Shown piece after piece: positions 27,061-35,607 of a stretch of 64,000 nucleotides of DNA. Both the position numbers and the translations under genes were made by a program. The DNA is taken from positions 1 through 64,000 of the forward strand of contig BQML01000035.1 in the NCBI GenBank assembly GCA_022180565.1, in the 5' to 3' direction. The DNA comes from Bacteroidia bacterium (GTDB taxonomy: Bacteria > Bacteroidota > Ignavibacteria > UBA10030). How positions within the stretch are numbered: the stretch's first letter is position 1; every line of letters starts with the position of its first letter. The notes beneath the pieces were generated by a model that worked only from the letters and a program-made list of their open reading frames with translations, was not told the origin of the DNA and ran no database searches.

Positions 27061-27690
27061 TCACCCCTCACGCCGGCCTTCCAGAAGCGTCTTGATTTTC
27101 GTGACCACCATGTCGATAGCGACGATGTTGTCCACTCCCCGCGGAATGATAATGTCCGCCCAGCGCTTGCTCGGCTCGACAAACTCCAGGTGCATGGGTT
27201 TCACCGTGGAGAGATATTGCTCCATAACGGATTCCACCGTTCGTTCTCGCTCCCGTACATCCCTTTTGAGACGTCGAAGGACGCGTTCATCAGCATCGGT
27301 ATCGATGTAGATCCTGATGTCCATGAGCTCTCTGAGCTCCCGCGAAACGAAGATCAGAATACCTTCCACAATGATGACATCGGTTGCCTCCACACGAATT
27401 GTCTGACTCTTTCGACGGTGGGTGGCGAAATCATACACCGGTATGTCCACCGGCTTCCCTGACCGGAGAGACCGGAGATGCTCCACCAGAAGACTTGTTT
27501 CCAGAGAATCCGGATGATCAAAGTTCATCTGCGGTGGGGAACCGGACTGAGAGGAGGGGCTGTCGTAATAGTACGCGTCGTGCGGAATGACGCTGACGCG
27601 CGTCCAATCAAGCGATTCCAGTATCCGCCTCGTGACGCTTGTCTTCCCCGCGCCGCTCCCCCCGGCAATCCCGATTATCAGGCTTTTCAT
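27061..27690 (-). CDS. udk: Uridine kinase
   Basis: The 209-residue kinase phosphorylates uridine and cytidine in pyrimidine salvage. Walker A is GGSGAGKTS at the N-terminus, followed by PHDAYYYD, NFDHPDSLETSLL, YDFATHRR, VIIVEGIL and the lid RLKRDVRERERT. The ATG giving MKSLIIGIAG was chosen over an upstream start because P-loop kinases begin here. It is divergent from the first glycosyltransferase of the 27.8 kb operon, with 103 bases between the starts. Confidence 0.93.
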   Translation of the reverse strand: MKSLIIGIAGGSGAGKTSVTRRILESLDWTRVSVIPHDAYYYDSPSSQSGSPPQMNFDHPDSLETSLLVEHLRSLRSGKPVDIPVYDFATHRRKSQTIRVEATDVIIVEGILIFVSRELRELMDIRIYIDTDADERVLRRLKRDVRERERTVESVMEQYLSTVKPMHLEFVEPSKRWADIIIPRGVDNIVAIDMVVTKIKTLLEGRREG

Positions 27691-27793
27691 GAGGTATCGA
27701 TCCGAACGCGCCTTCAATATACACCAAACTCCGGCGACACACAATCAGACTCGCATCTTGAAAAAGAGGGCATTATTTCCGACTTTCGTTCCG

Positions 27794-28945
27794 ATGAACC
27801 TCTCCGATTTCTTCCTCGCGTTGTCTCTCTGTTCTTGCACCTTCTACCTTTTGACACTGCTCCTCCTGCTCTCCGGGATCAAACGCTCCACTCCCCTCCG
27901 TTCGGATTCAGGCAACAAACTTGTTTCGGTCATCGTCGCCGCACGGAACGAAGAAGCAACGATTCGAACCCTGCTTGAATGCCTGATACAACAGACTTAC
28001 CGCAACTATGAGATCATCATCGTGGATGACAGATCAGAGGACAGAACCGCCGACATTGTCAGGTCGTTTAAGGAGAAGAACAGAACGTTGCGGCTCATCA
28101 GCATATCGGACCTGAGCGCCGACATGCCGCCCAAAAAGAGGGCCCTTGAAGCCGGCATAAGGGAAAGTAAGGGGGAGATTCTTCTTTTCACCGACGCCGA
28201 TTGTAAGCCGCCCAAGGGCTGGGTCGAGGCCTTTGCAACCGCTTTCGCCGAAGACGTGGGATTCGTGGCAGGATATTCACCGTATGATGTGGCATCTCTT
28301 CTCGTGTCCAGGAACACGTTCTTCCGACGGATGGCCGGGGCTTTCCTTCAGTTTGAAGAGCTCAAGAATGCACTCTGGTCAGCGGGCTCCATCGGCCTCG
28401 GGAAGGCCTGGCTGTGCACAGGAAGAAATCTGGCCTACCGCAAGCAGGTCTGGGAAGAGGTTGGAGGATTTGATGCGATCAGGAGGTCCGTGAGCGGGGA
28501 CGATGACCTGTTCCTCCAGCACGTCAGACGCACGACTCAGTGGAAAATCAAATACCTGAGCGTTCCTGAATCAGTCGTTCCGACCATCCCGCCGGCATCC
28601 CTGAGATCCTTTGCGGCGCAACGGATACGTCATTTTTCCGCAGGCCGGTTCTTTCCCTTCCCCATGAAGGCGTTCTTCGTCTTGTTTCACGGAGCGAACT
28701 TTGTGCTCTATGCCGGATTCGCAGCGTTTTTTCTTTGGCACTTCCCGGCGGGAATTCTCTCTTTCGCTCTCAAGTCCGCGGCCGATATCCTTTTCCTCGG
28801 ACTTGGCCGGAGGTTCCTCGGGATCGGCACCCGTGTATCGTCCGTCATTCTTCTTGAAGTACTGTATGCTTCCTACAACGCTTTGTTCGGACCCTTGGGA
28901 TTGTTTGCGCCGTACACCTGGAAGGATTCTCCGGGCAACCGATGA
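27794..28945 (+). CDS. Family 2 glycosyltransferase, membrane-bound (1 of 3)
   Basis: The 383-residue protein has one N-terminal helix (residues about 8-28), a GT-A domain and two or three C-terminal helices. GT2 motifs are SVIVAARNEEATI, IIIVDDRSEDRT, LFTDADCKPP (the DxD-type metal site) and SGDDDLFL, then QRIRHF in the place of the processive QxxRW. It should transfer sugars on the cytoplasmic face, with possible extrusion of a polymer. It is the first gene of six coupled by 4-base overlaps. The donor sugar is unknown. Confidence 0.88.
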   Translation: MNLSDFFLALSLCSCTFYLLTLLLLLSGIKRSTPLRSDSGNKLVSVIVAARNEEATIRTLLECLIQQTYRNYEIIIVDDRSEDRTADIVRSFKEKNRTLRLISISDLSADMPPKKRALEAGIRESKGEILLFTDADCKPPKGWVEAFATAFAEDVGFVAGYSPYDVASLLVSRNTFFRRMAGAFLQFEELKNALWSAGSIGLGKAWLCTGRNLAYRKQVWEEVGGFDAIRRSVSGDDDLFLQHVRRTTQWKIKYLSVPESVVPTIPPASLRSFAAQRIRHFSAGRFFPFPMKAFFVLFHGANFVLYAGFAAFFLWHFPAGILSFALKSAADILFLGLGRRFLGIGTRVSSVILLEVLYASYNALFGPLGLFAPYTWKDSPGNR

Positions 28946-29883
28946 ACACCACGCCCTTTCCCTCCCGCATTTCTCTCCGCACCATCCTCCGGTTTCTCCT
29001 CGCGGCGGTCCTTCTCGCATTGCTCCTTCGGTTCATCGAGCCGGCCAGAATGGCTGCTGCGTTTGCGGAAGCAGACCTGTTTTTGATCTGTCTGGCGTTT
29101 GCCCTTGTCGTTTTCAATCTCGGTATCCAGATTCTTAAGTGGCGCTCTCTCTTGCGCGATTCCGGCTACTCTTTTCCGCTCACAAAGGTGACCCAGTCCG
29201 TTCTCTTTGGAATCAGCATCGGTACGCTCACACCGGGCCAAATCGGCGAGTTCGGTGGGAGGGCAGTTCTCTTGCAAACCGATCCTCAGCGAATTGTCGG
29301 ATTAACAATTATTGACAAGCTCCAGGTTCTCTGCGTGATGACGTTGGGCGGCATCGCTGCGTTGGCGGTCCTGTTTTCTTTCGACACATTGCTTTCGCTC
29401 GCCGCCCTTGCAGGCGCTCTGGCGGTTCTTGCCGTTCTGCTCAGGCCCGGAACGGCAACCGACTGGATCCATCGAAGGTTGTTCAGGGACATCAAAAGCA
29501 CTTGGATTCAGGAGTTCTTTCTCGCCGCCAGGACCTTGCGCGGCGGCAAGGTCATTCTGACCACAACGCTCCTTACGCTCGCTTTCTACGCGGTGCTTTG
29601 GATCCAGGTACACGTTCTGCTCAACGCCTTCCATCCGGTCTCGGCCCTCGACAGTTTTCTGGGTTTCGCGGCCACAATGTTCGTAAAGTCGTTCCTGCCG
29701 TTTACGATCGCCGATCTCGGCATCCGCGAAGCCGGTCTCGTGTATTTCCTCTCTCTTCGCGCCGTCCCGGAACCGGTCGCGCTCAATGCATCCCTTCTGC
29801 TCTTTGCCATCAATATTCTCCTCCCCTCGATTGTAGGTCTTCTTTTTATTCCCGAATCCATCTCGATGAAATCCACACCATGA
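28942..29883 (+). CDS. UPF0104 / lysylphosphatidylglycerol synthase-type membrane protein
   Basis: This 313-residue protein has about eight hydrophobic segments and the family marks FGISIGTLTPGQIGEFGGRAVLL and PFTIADLGIREAGLVYFL. UPF0104 proteins include the flippase part of MprF and AglD-like proteins that support glycolipid synthesis. Lying between two glycosyltransferases with ATGA overlaps on both sides, it may flip or present a lipid-linked intermediate; this is inference. Confidence 0.85.
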   Translation: MNTTPFPSRISLRTILRFLLAAVLLALLLRFIEPARMAAAFAEADLFLICLAFALVVFNLGIQILKWRSLLRDSGYSFPLTKVTQSVLFGISIGTLTPGQIGEFGGRAVLLQTDPQRIVGLTIIDKLQVLCVMTLGGIAALAVLFSFDTLLSLAALAGALAVLAVLLRPGTATDWIHRRLFRDIKSTWIQEFFLAARTLRGGKVILTTTLLTLAFYAVLWIQVHVLLNAFHPVSALDSFLGFAATMFVKSFLPFTIADLGIREAGLVYFLSLRAVPEPVALNASLLLFAINILLPSIVGLLFIPESISMKSTP

Positions 29884-31001
29884 CGAGTCCGGTCTTCATC
29901 TTGGCCCTCTTGCTGTCATTGTTCACCCTCGGCTACGCCTTCTTCCTTCTCCACGTGTATGTCGGACTTACCCGGCTCCGCTCTCCCCTTGCACGTTCCG
30001 AACACAGGCCTTTTGTCACAGTCCTCCTCGCCGCAAGGAACGAAGAAGGCACAATCGGACGATGCCTTGGATCCCTGCGAGCTCAAACGTACCCCCCGGA
30101 ACTCTACGAGATCCTTGTCATTGACGACGGCTCGACAGACAGGACAGGAGAGATTGCCACCGAGGTTGCTCAACAAGCATCAAACGTTCGCCTGCTTCGT
30201 CTCCGCAGCGGCGGACACAAGCCCACCGCACTTGCCGCCGGCATAGCGCAAGCACGGGGAGAGGTTCTTCTCGCCACCGATGCCGATTGCATCGTTCCGC
30301 AGGGGTGGATCGGTTCCATGGTGAAACATTTCAACGAAACGACTGACTTTGTTGCGGGCCCCGTCGTCGAACGTCCTGGAGAGGGGTTGATTTCCGAGCT
30401 TAGCCGGATCGAGTTTCTCGGCCTCATGGGAGTTGCCGCCGGACTGATCGGATCGGGAACGCCGATTTTCTGTAATGGGGCAAACATCGCGTATCGCAAG
30501 GAAGCCTTCACGGAAGCGGGCGGATTCGGGGCCGGTCATGCATCCGACGATGAGGCCCTCCTGCAAAGAATCCATCATCGCAACCCCGGCTCTGTGGTTT
30601 TCTCTGTCGATCCGGAATCCGTTGTGATAACCGATCCTCCGGAGACATTCCGGGAATTCTGGCTCCAACGTGTTCGTTGGTCTTCCAAACGCCGTGTTTA
30701 TGACCGCAAGAGCGTTCTTGCCATTCCCGTGGCCTTGTATTGTTTCTTCCTCTTGTATCTTCTCACTGCGGTTGCCTGCATAGGAACATCGGAGCTTCTC
30801 CCTTTCCTGCTCGCTGCCACGATTGTGAAAGTTGTCCTCGAGATCACGGTCTTGCATGGCACAGCCCGTCTGCTTCGACAGCCAATTCTGTGGAGCCGCG
30901 TCTTCCTTGCAGAGCTGGGTCACGTTCCGTATATTGTGTTCGCCGCGCTGCAGGGACAGGCGGGGATGTTTCGCTGGAAAGAGGCCCCCATCCGCTCATG
31001 A
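29880..31001 (+). CDS. Family 2 glycosyltransferase, membrane-bound (2 of 3)
   Basis: The 373-residue enzyme has an N-terminal helix, a GT-A domain (TVLLAARNEEGTIGRC, LVIDDGSTDRTG, LATDADCIVPQGW), an acceptor-site motif HASDDEALLQ and the processive-type QRVRW, then two or three C-terminal helices. The start at the ATGA overlap was chosen; the upstream open frame is the UPF0104 gene read out of phase. It is clearly paralogous in layout to the first and third glycosyltransferases of this operon. Confidence 0.9.
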   Translation: MTSPVFILALLLSLFTLGYAFFLLHVYVGLTRLRSPLARSEHRPFVTVLLAARNEEGTIGRCLGSLRAQTYPPELYEILVIDDGSTDRTGEIATEVAQQASNVRLLRLRSGGHKPTALAAGIAQARGEVLLATDADCIVPQGWIGSMVKHFNETTDFVAGPVVERPGEGLISELSRIEFLGLMGVAAGLIGSGTPIFCNGANIAYRKEAFTEAGGFGAGHASDDEALLQRIHHRNPGSVVFSVDPESVVITDPPETFREFWLQRVRWSSKRRVYDRKSVLAIPVALYCFFLLYLLTAVACIGTSELLPFLLAATIVKVVLEITVLHGTARLLRQPILWSRVFLAELGHVPYIVFAALQGQAGMFRWKEAPIRS

Positions 31002-31621
31002 CAATTCCCACGACGAGACCACTGCAGAAGCTGTTTCCGCAGATACGCTGGAACGGCCCGGACAAGAGCCTCTATCTTACATTCGACGACGGTCCGCATT
31101 CCGAAGCCACGCCTCGCGTGCTTGATGTCTTATCTGCTCATCGCATCAAGGCCACATTTTTTCTCATTGGCGTCCATGTGAAGCGTCATCCTGAAATTGT
31201 TCGCAGAATCGCCGCCGAAGGCCACACGATCGGAAACCATTCATTCGATCATCCTCTCATGATCTTTAGAGACGCGGCCTTCCTGCGCAGCCAGATTCTT
31301 CTGACACGGGAGATCATTGAGGATTCCGCGGGAATCCCTTGCCGCTACTTTCGACCCCCGTACGGCGCCATAGGCCCTGCTGTGTACAGGATCGCCCGGG
31401 AAAACGATCAGGAGACCGTTCTCTGGGACATTGACAGCGGCGATTTTCGCTCTTCCGATCCAGAAAGGGCCGCGCGACGTTCTGCACAGCTCGCCCGCTC
31501 GGGATCCATCCTGCTGTTCCACGATAACGAGCAGACGAAGAGCAGGATTGGCGACATTCTTCAGCGTTTCCTCGATCTTCTTCCTTCAGACAGACGCTCC
31601 TTTGCCGTTTTGCCCCCATGA
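30998..31621 (+). CDS. NodB-type polysaccharide deacetylase
   Basis: The 207-residue carbohydrate esterase family 4 domain contains LTFDDGPHSEATP (catalytic Asp and metal Asp), GHTIGNHSFDHP (the two metal His), YFRPPYGAIG and SGSILLFHD. It removes N-acetyl groups from a GlcNAc-containing glycan. There is no signal peptide, so it is cytosolic or acts at the inner face of the membrane, which fits modification of a precursor made by the neighbouring glycosyltransferases. Both ends overlap neighbours by ATGA. Confidence 0.93.
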   Translation: MTIPTTRPLQKLFPQIRWNGPDKSLYLTFDDGPHSEATPRVLDVLSAHRIKATFFLIGVHVKRHPEIVRRIAAEGHTIGNHSFDHPLMIFRDAAFLRSQILLTREIIEDSAGIPCRYFRPPYGAIGPAVYRIARENDQETVLWDIDSGDFRSSDPERAARRSAQLARSGSILLFHDNEQTKSRIGDILQRFLDLLPSDRRSFAVLPP

Positions 31622-32715
31622 ACTACGAGTTCCTTCTCGCCATAACCACCGTCTTGTACCTGTCGCAGATCGCCCTTTTTCTCTACGGATTTCGTCGCAT
31701 CCCACAAAGAGGCGGCAGTCGGGAGCAGCCCCCGGTGTCCGTAATTGTTGCGGCACGAAACGAGGAGCACTCAATCGGTCAATGCATTGCGTCTTTGCAG
31801 GCACAGAGCTATCCCAGCGAGCGCTACGAGATCATCGTTGTGGATGATTCTTCTGAGGACGGCACACGGGCCATTTGTGAAAACCTTGCGGCCGGCGACC
31901 GGAGAATCCGTGTCATCCCTTCTGCCCCGAAGGCATCATTGCGGGGAAAGGTTAATGCTCTTGCTACAGGAATCCGGGAATCGAGCGGCGAGTTGCTCAT
32001 GATTACGGATGCAGACTGCATCGTTCCGCCGACCTGGATCGAAGCGACGGTCAGGTTCTATGAACCCGGCATGGGCATTGTCGGGGGCATCTCGCTTCAG
32101 CATGCGACCAATGCCTTTACGGGCATGCAATCGCTGGATTGGGCTTTCCTCCTTGGAGTCGCCGCGGCCGGTGTCGGCCTGAGGAATCCTCTGAGTACTA
32201 TAGGAAACAACTTGTCCTTTCGCAGAGCGGCCTATCAGCAGGTCGGCGGCTATGAGGGGATCCCCTTTAGCATTACGGAGGATTACAGTCTCTTCCAGGC
32301 CATTGTTCGCACGGGAAGCTGGCGGTATGCGTATCCTGCAGACGATTCGCTTCTGGTCATCAGCAAGCCCTGCAGATCCTGGAGGGAGCTTATCCGTCAG
32401 AAGCATCGCTGGGGAAAGGGCGGACTGGACATGAAGTTCAGCGGCTTTCTCATCATGGCGATCGGCTTTGTTCAGCACCTGATGATCCTCACGGGCCCGA
32501 TGCTGTACGGGGCAGTCTCCGCCGCGCTCACGGGGTGGCTCCTCAAATCCGTTGGGGACTACGCCTTCCTCCACACCGTGTTGCGACGTGTCCGGCGTCT
32601 GGATCACTTGCGTTACTTTCATGCCTTCCAGGTCTATTACCTCCTGTATGTTCTTATCCTTCCCTTCCTTGTGTTTTTCGGCAGAAAGGTCATTTGGAAA
32701 GGTCGCGAGTATTGA
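31618..32715 (+). CDS. Family 2 glycosyltransferase, membrane-bound (3 of 3)
   Basis: This 365-residue protein has the same plan as the other two: N-terminal helix, SVIVAARNEEHSIG, IIVVDDSSEDGT, MITDADCIVPPTW, ITEDYSLFQ and RQKHRW, then three C-terminal helices. The ITEDYSL and QKHRW motifs are typical of processive GT2 enzymes. Its stop TGA overlaps a TTG that appears to start the next gene. Three similar enzymes in one operon suggest successive sugar additions or gene family expansion. Confidence 0.9.
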   Translation: MNYEFLLAITTVLYLSQIALFLYGFRRIPQRGGSREQPPVSVIVAARNEEHSIGQCIASLQAQSYPSERYEIIVVDDSSEDGTRAICENLAAGDRRIRVIPSAPKASLRGKVNALATGIRESSGELLMITDADCIVPPTWIEATVRFYEPGMGIVGGISLQHATNAFTGMQSLDWAFLLGVAAAGVGLRNPLSTIGNNLSFRRAAYQQVGGYEGIPFSITEDYSLFQAIVRTGSWRYAYPADDSLLVISKPCRSWRELIRQKHRWGKGGLDMKFSGFLIMAIGFVQHLMILTGPMLYGAVSAALTGWLLKSVGDYAFLHTVLRRVRRLDHLRYFHAFQVYYLLYVLILPFLVFFGRKVIWKGREY

Positions 32716-34319
32716 TAGCGCCCCGTGACATTCCGTTCGAACTTCTTGCACTCCTCCTCTATGCGGAGACACACTACCGATTCCGTTTCTTCTTCAGCTC
32801 CCTGAAGAAAAACGAGCCTGAGATCATCGCCGACGCTCCCTTTCGTGTGCAACCCGGGCACGCGATTCCGCTTCTCCTCCTCGCAAAAGACGGGGACCGG
32901 TTTCCCGGTCTCCTCAAAACGGCAACAGTGATTGTTTCCCAGGGGGGGAGGGAGGTCAAGCGGCTGGAACTCCTTCGAACGCCGCAAAGGCTCATCAAGA
33001 AGTGGTGGTGGAAGATCGCCGACATTCCTGTAGAGGAATTGCGGGGATGGGTGGATCTGGACGTTGTGTTTGATGTTGAAGTTGCCGGACGGACTCGCAC
33101 GTACCGCAACGACAATTATCGGACTTCATCCCACTCTCCGCTTCGGGTCTTTGTTGCATCCGATCCGCTTCCAACTCTCCCCGGAATGGTTCTTGGCGAC
33201 CTGCATACGCATTCGGACCGGACGGACGATCAGGTTGAATTCGGCATTCCTCCCGCGGCGCCGATTCGTCTTTCCCGTTCCCTAGGCCTCTCGTTTTTCG
33301 CCGTCACCGATCACTCCTACGATCTGGATGACCGGGTGGACAGCTACCTTCGCAACGATTCCGGAATCCCCAAGTGGCACGCCCTTCAGAGGGACATTGA
33401 TGTGCTGCTTCGTCGTCATCGCGATTTCGCGATCCTTCGCGGTGAGGAGGTGAGCTGTCGGAGTGTTTCCGGCCACAATGTGCATCTCCTTCGACTTGGT
33501 TCTCGGGTATTCATTCCAGGCTCAGGTGACGGGGCAGAGCGTTGGTTCCGCACGCGATCCGAACACTCTGCGCACGACGTCCTTGCCGCAGTCGATTCCG
33601 CTGTCTCGTTCGCGGCCCACCCTGTTGAGGACGTACCGCTCCTTCAGCGGGTCCTCTTGCACCGCGGACCCTGGCTGGATCGCGATATTCGTCTTCCGGG
33701 GCTTACCGGTGTCCAGTTTGCCAATGGGTCTCGACGAGGTTTTCTGAGAGGTGTGCGGCAGTGGACGCGTGCACTCCTTGAGGGGCACAGGCTTCTTGCG
33801 GTTGCCGGCAGCGATGCGCACGGCAACTTCAACCGATTCCGGCAGATCGGAATTCCGTTCCTGAAGATCAGGGAGTCCGGGGAGCATCTTTTCGGACGGA
33901 TGCGTACGGGAGTCTTTGTATCCCGCATCTCGGAGATTGGCCTTCTGAAGGCTCTCAAGGCGGGCAATTGCATCATCACCGATGGTCCCGTGGCCGGGAT
34001 TCAGGCATGGACGACAGGCCGCGGTCGTGTTCCCATGGGTTCAAGAACCCGCGAGCGGGACCTGCGGATACTGGTCAGGGCGTTGAGTACGCCTGAATTC
34101 GGGAGCATTGACCGGGTAGTGCTTTGGACGGGAACGATAGGAGAAGCGGACGAGCGCCCGTTGTATGAGGTCAGGGGAAACAACCACGAGTTGTCCTTTG
34201 ATCTGTCGTGTCATTTTCATCGTCCTTCGTATGTGCGCTTGGAGGTTTGGACAAGCAGTGCAGGTACCTTCGACGGGCAGGGGCATTGGTGTCTGACCAA
34301 TCCACTTTGGGCGGGGTAA
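32712..34319 (+). CDS. PHP-domain hydrolase, CehA/McbA-like
   Basis: The protein of about 535 residues has a beta-rich N-terminal part (residues about 1-160) and a PHP metal-dependent domain: VLGDLHTHSDRTDD, FFAVTDHSYD, ILRGEEVSC, SFAAHPVED, VAGSDAHGNF and NCIITDGPV. CehA-type members hydrolyse ester or phosphate bonds of various substrates. A TTG start at 32712 overlaps the preceding stop (TTGA), matching the ATGA coupling used throughout the operon; the frame stays open into the previous gene. It has no signal peptide. Confidence 0.82.
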   Translation: MIAPRDIPFELLALLLYAETHYRFRFFFSSLKKNEPEIIADAPFRVQPGHAIPLLLLAKDGDRFPGLLKTATVIVSQGGREVKRLELLRTPQRLIKKWWWKIADIPVEELRGWVDLDVVFDVEVAGRTRTYRNDNYRTSSHSPLRVFVASDPLPTLPGMVLGDLHTHSDRTDDQVEFGIPPAAPIRLSRSLGLSFFAVTDHSYDLDDRVDSYLRNDSGIPKWHALQRDIDVLLRRHRDFAILRGEEVSCRSVSGHNVHLLRLGSRVFIPGSGDGAERWFRTRSEHSAHDVLAAVDSAVSFAAHPVEDVPLLQRVLLHRGPWLDRDIRLPGLTGVQFANGSRRGFLRGVRQWTRALLEGHRLLAVAGSDAHGNFNRFRQIGIPFLKIRESGEHLFGRMRTGVFVSRISEIGLLKALKAGNCIITDGPVAGIQAWTTGRGRVPMGSRTRERDLRILVRALSTPEFGSIDRVVLWTGTIGEADERPLYEVRGNNHELSFDLSCHFHRPSYVRLEVWTSSAGTFDGQGHWCLTNPLWAG

Positions 34320-34360
34320 ATCGTTTGTCGGGCGGGTTCCGACAGGGTGCGTACAACAAA

Positions 34361-34387
34361 CAAGCCCCTCAATCGAGGGCCTTGTTG
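34361..34387. terminator. Hairpin between convergent genes
   Basis: CAAGCCCCTC and GAGGGCCTTG form a stem (nine of ten positions pair) around AATC, with AACAAA on one side and TTG on the other. It sits between the convergent PHP-hydrolase and AAA+ regulator genes and could end both transcripts. The 92-base gap holds nothing else. Confidence 0.5.
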
Positions 34388-34411
34388 CAGGTGATAGAAC
34401 CGATTGCGTGC

Positions 34412-35392
34412 TCAGCGCGATCGGGCGCTTGCGATACCGAGGCGTTTGAGCTTGTATCGTAGTGTTTGCTCTGTCATGCCGAGGAAGTGGGCGGCCCGGG
34501 ACTGGTTGAAGCCAAATTTGGCCAGAGCGCGCTCGATGATACCTTTTTCGATGGCGTCCAGTGAATTGTCCAGAACAAACGATTGTCCGGACAGTACGTT
34601 GTTGATCATCTTGACCACCTCGGTCTTCTCGTCTGCCAGCTCCGGCGGCAGGGCGAACTTGCCGTCGGTCGAGAATAGAACGGATTTGTCGATGACCGCC
34701 TTGAGTTCGCGGATGTTTTCCTTCCACGGGTGCCTGACGAGGACATCAACGGCGTTAATGTCGAGGGCGAGGTCCTTGATACCGAGGTCCTTCGAAATTT
34801 CCGACACAAAATGTTTCACGAGGAGGGGGATATCCTCTTTACGTTCGCGGAGGGGCGGAATACTGATCCGTTCCATTCCGCTGATTTTCTTATGGAATCC
34901 GTCGTAGAGTTTATTGGCGGCCAGGAGGTCATCGGGGTGTTGTCGCATTGTCATAATCACCCGGACATTGACGGGTCGCCCGTTAGTGCCGCCGAGTCTC
35001 TTGACTTTGCGTTCTTCGAGGAAGGTCAGGATTTTGATCTGGTTTCTGAAGCTTGCTTCTTCGACTTCTTCGATCAGGACGGTGCCGTCGTTGCCCAGTT
35101 CGAAGATACCTCGTTTCGTTGTTGGGGGCATACCGGGCACTCCCTTTTCGAATCCGAAGAGGACGGCTTCAAGTTCCCGGTCATCGATCACCGTGCAATT
35201 GACGGAGACGAAGGGATGTTCGTTTCTTCCGTTTTCCTTGAACTGCTCCGCATGAATGTTCTTCGCTACCGCACCCTTGCCCGTACCTGTTTCACCGATG
35301 ATCAGGACATCCTTCTGTGTCTTGGCGATCTTGGCCACCTGTTTTCGCAGGTCGTCTGTCGCCTTGCTCTTTCCGATAATCGGATATTCCAT
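34412..35392 (-). CDS. AAA+/Fis-type regulator with degenerate sigma-54 loop
   Basis: The 326-residue protein begins directly with the AAA+ domain of the sigma-54 activator type (no receiver or sensor domain) and ends in a Fis-type HTH (NQSRAAHFLGMTEQTLRYKLKRLG). Walker A is GETGTGKG (33-40). The GAFTGA loop, needed to touch sigma-54, reads GVPGMP after LFGFEK (79-84), and Walker B has Glu in place of Asp (VLIEEVEEA). It may bind DNA without activating sigma-54 in the usual way. The start follows GGAGGAGCC. It is last in the divergent group whose other members are two membrane proteins. Confidence 0.88.
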   Translation of the reverse strand: MEYPIIGKSKATDDLRKQVAKIAKTQKDVLIIGETGTGKGAVAKNIHAEQFKENGRNEHPFVSVNCTVIDDRELEAVLFGFEKGVPGMPPTTKRGIFELGNDGTVLIEEVEEASFRNQIKILTFLEERKVKRLGGTNGRPVNVRVIMTMRQHPDDLLAANKLYDGFHKKISGMERISIPPLRERKEDIPLLVKHFVSEISKDLGIKDLALDINAVDVLVRHPWKENIRELKAVIDKSVLFSTDGKFALPPELADEKTEVVKMINNVLSGQSFVLDNSLDAIEKGIIERALAKFGFNQSRAAHFLGMTEQTLRYKLKRLGIASARSR

Positions 35393-35406
35393 GGCTCCTC
35401 CCGGGA

Positions 35407-35607
35407 TCACTCTTTTGTATCAGCTTGTTTACCGAAGACTTTCAGCATGAAGCGTTGGATAATGTTAGGCTTTGGACTTTGCCTCGCGCGGTGCAAAAAG
35501 CCTTCCATGAATCGTTTTCGGGTTAAGAAAATGACGAACAACGAGGCTATCAATATTGTCACGCCAGCGACTAATATGTTCAGAATCCAGAACCAGCTCT
35601 CGCTCAT
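35407..35607 (-). CDS. Small membrane protein overlapping the upstream gene out of frame
   Basis: This 66-residue protein has one strong helix (residues about 6-28, WFWILNILVAGVTILIASLFVIF) followed by a basic tail (RKRF ... HRARQSPKPN ... KVFGKQ). The ATG at 35607 follows AAAGGCG at suitable spacing. Its first 143 bases lie inside the 3' end of the larger membrane-protein gene in another frame, yet both products look protein-like. Its stop is 14 bases before the AAA+ regulator start, so it bridges the two genes. Function is unknown; a holin- or regulator-like adaptor role would be a guess. Confidence 0.6.
   Translation of the reverse strand: MSESWFWILNILVAGVTILIASLFVIFLTRKRFMEGFLHRARQSPKPNIIQRFMLKVFGKQADTKE

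Noticed and set aside
34041-34727. 228-residue minus-strand open frame
   Set aside because: It overlaps the ends of the PHP hydrolase and the AAA+ regulator in other frames and shows no domain.
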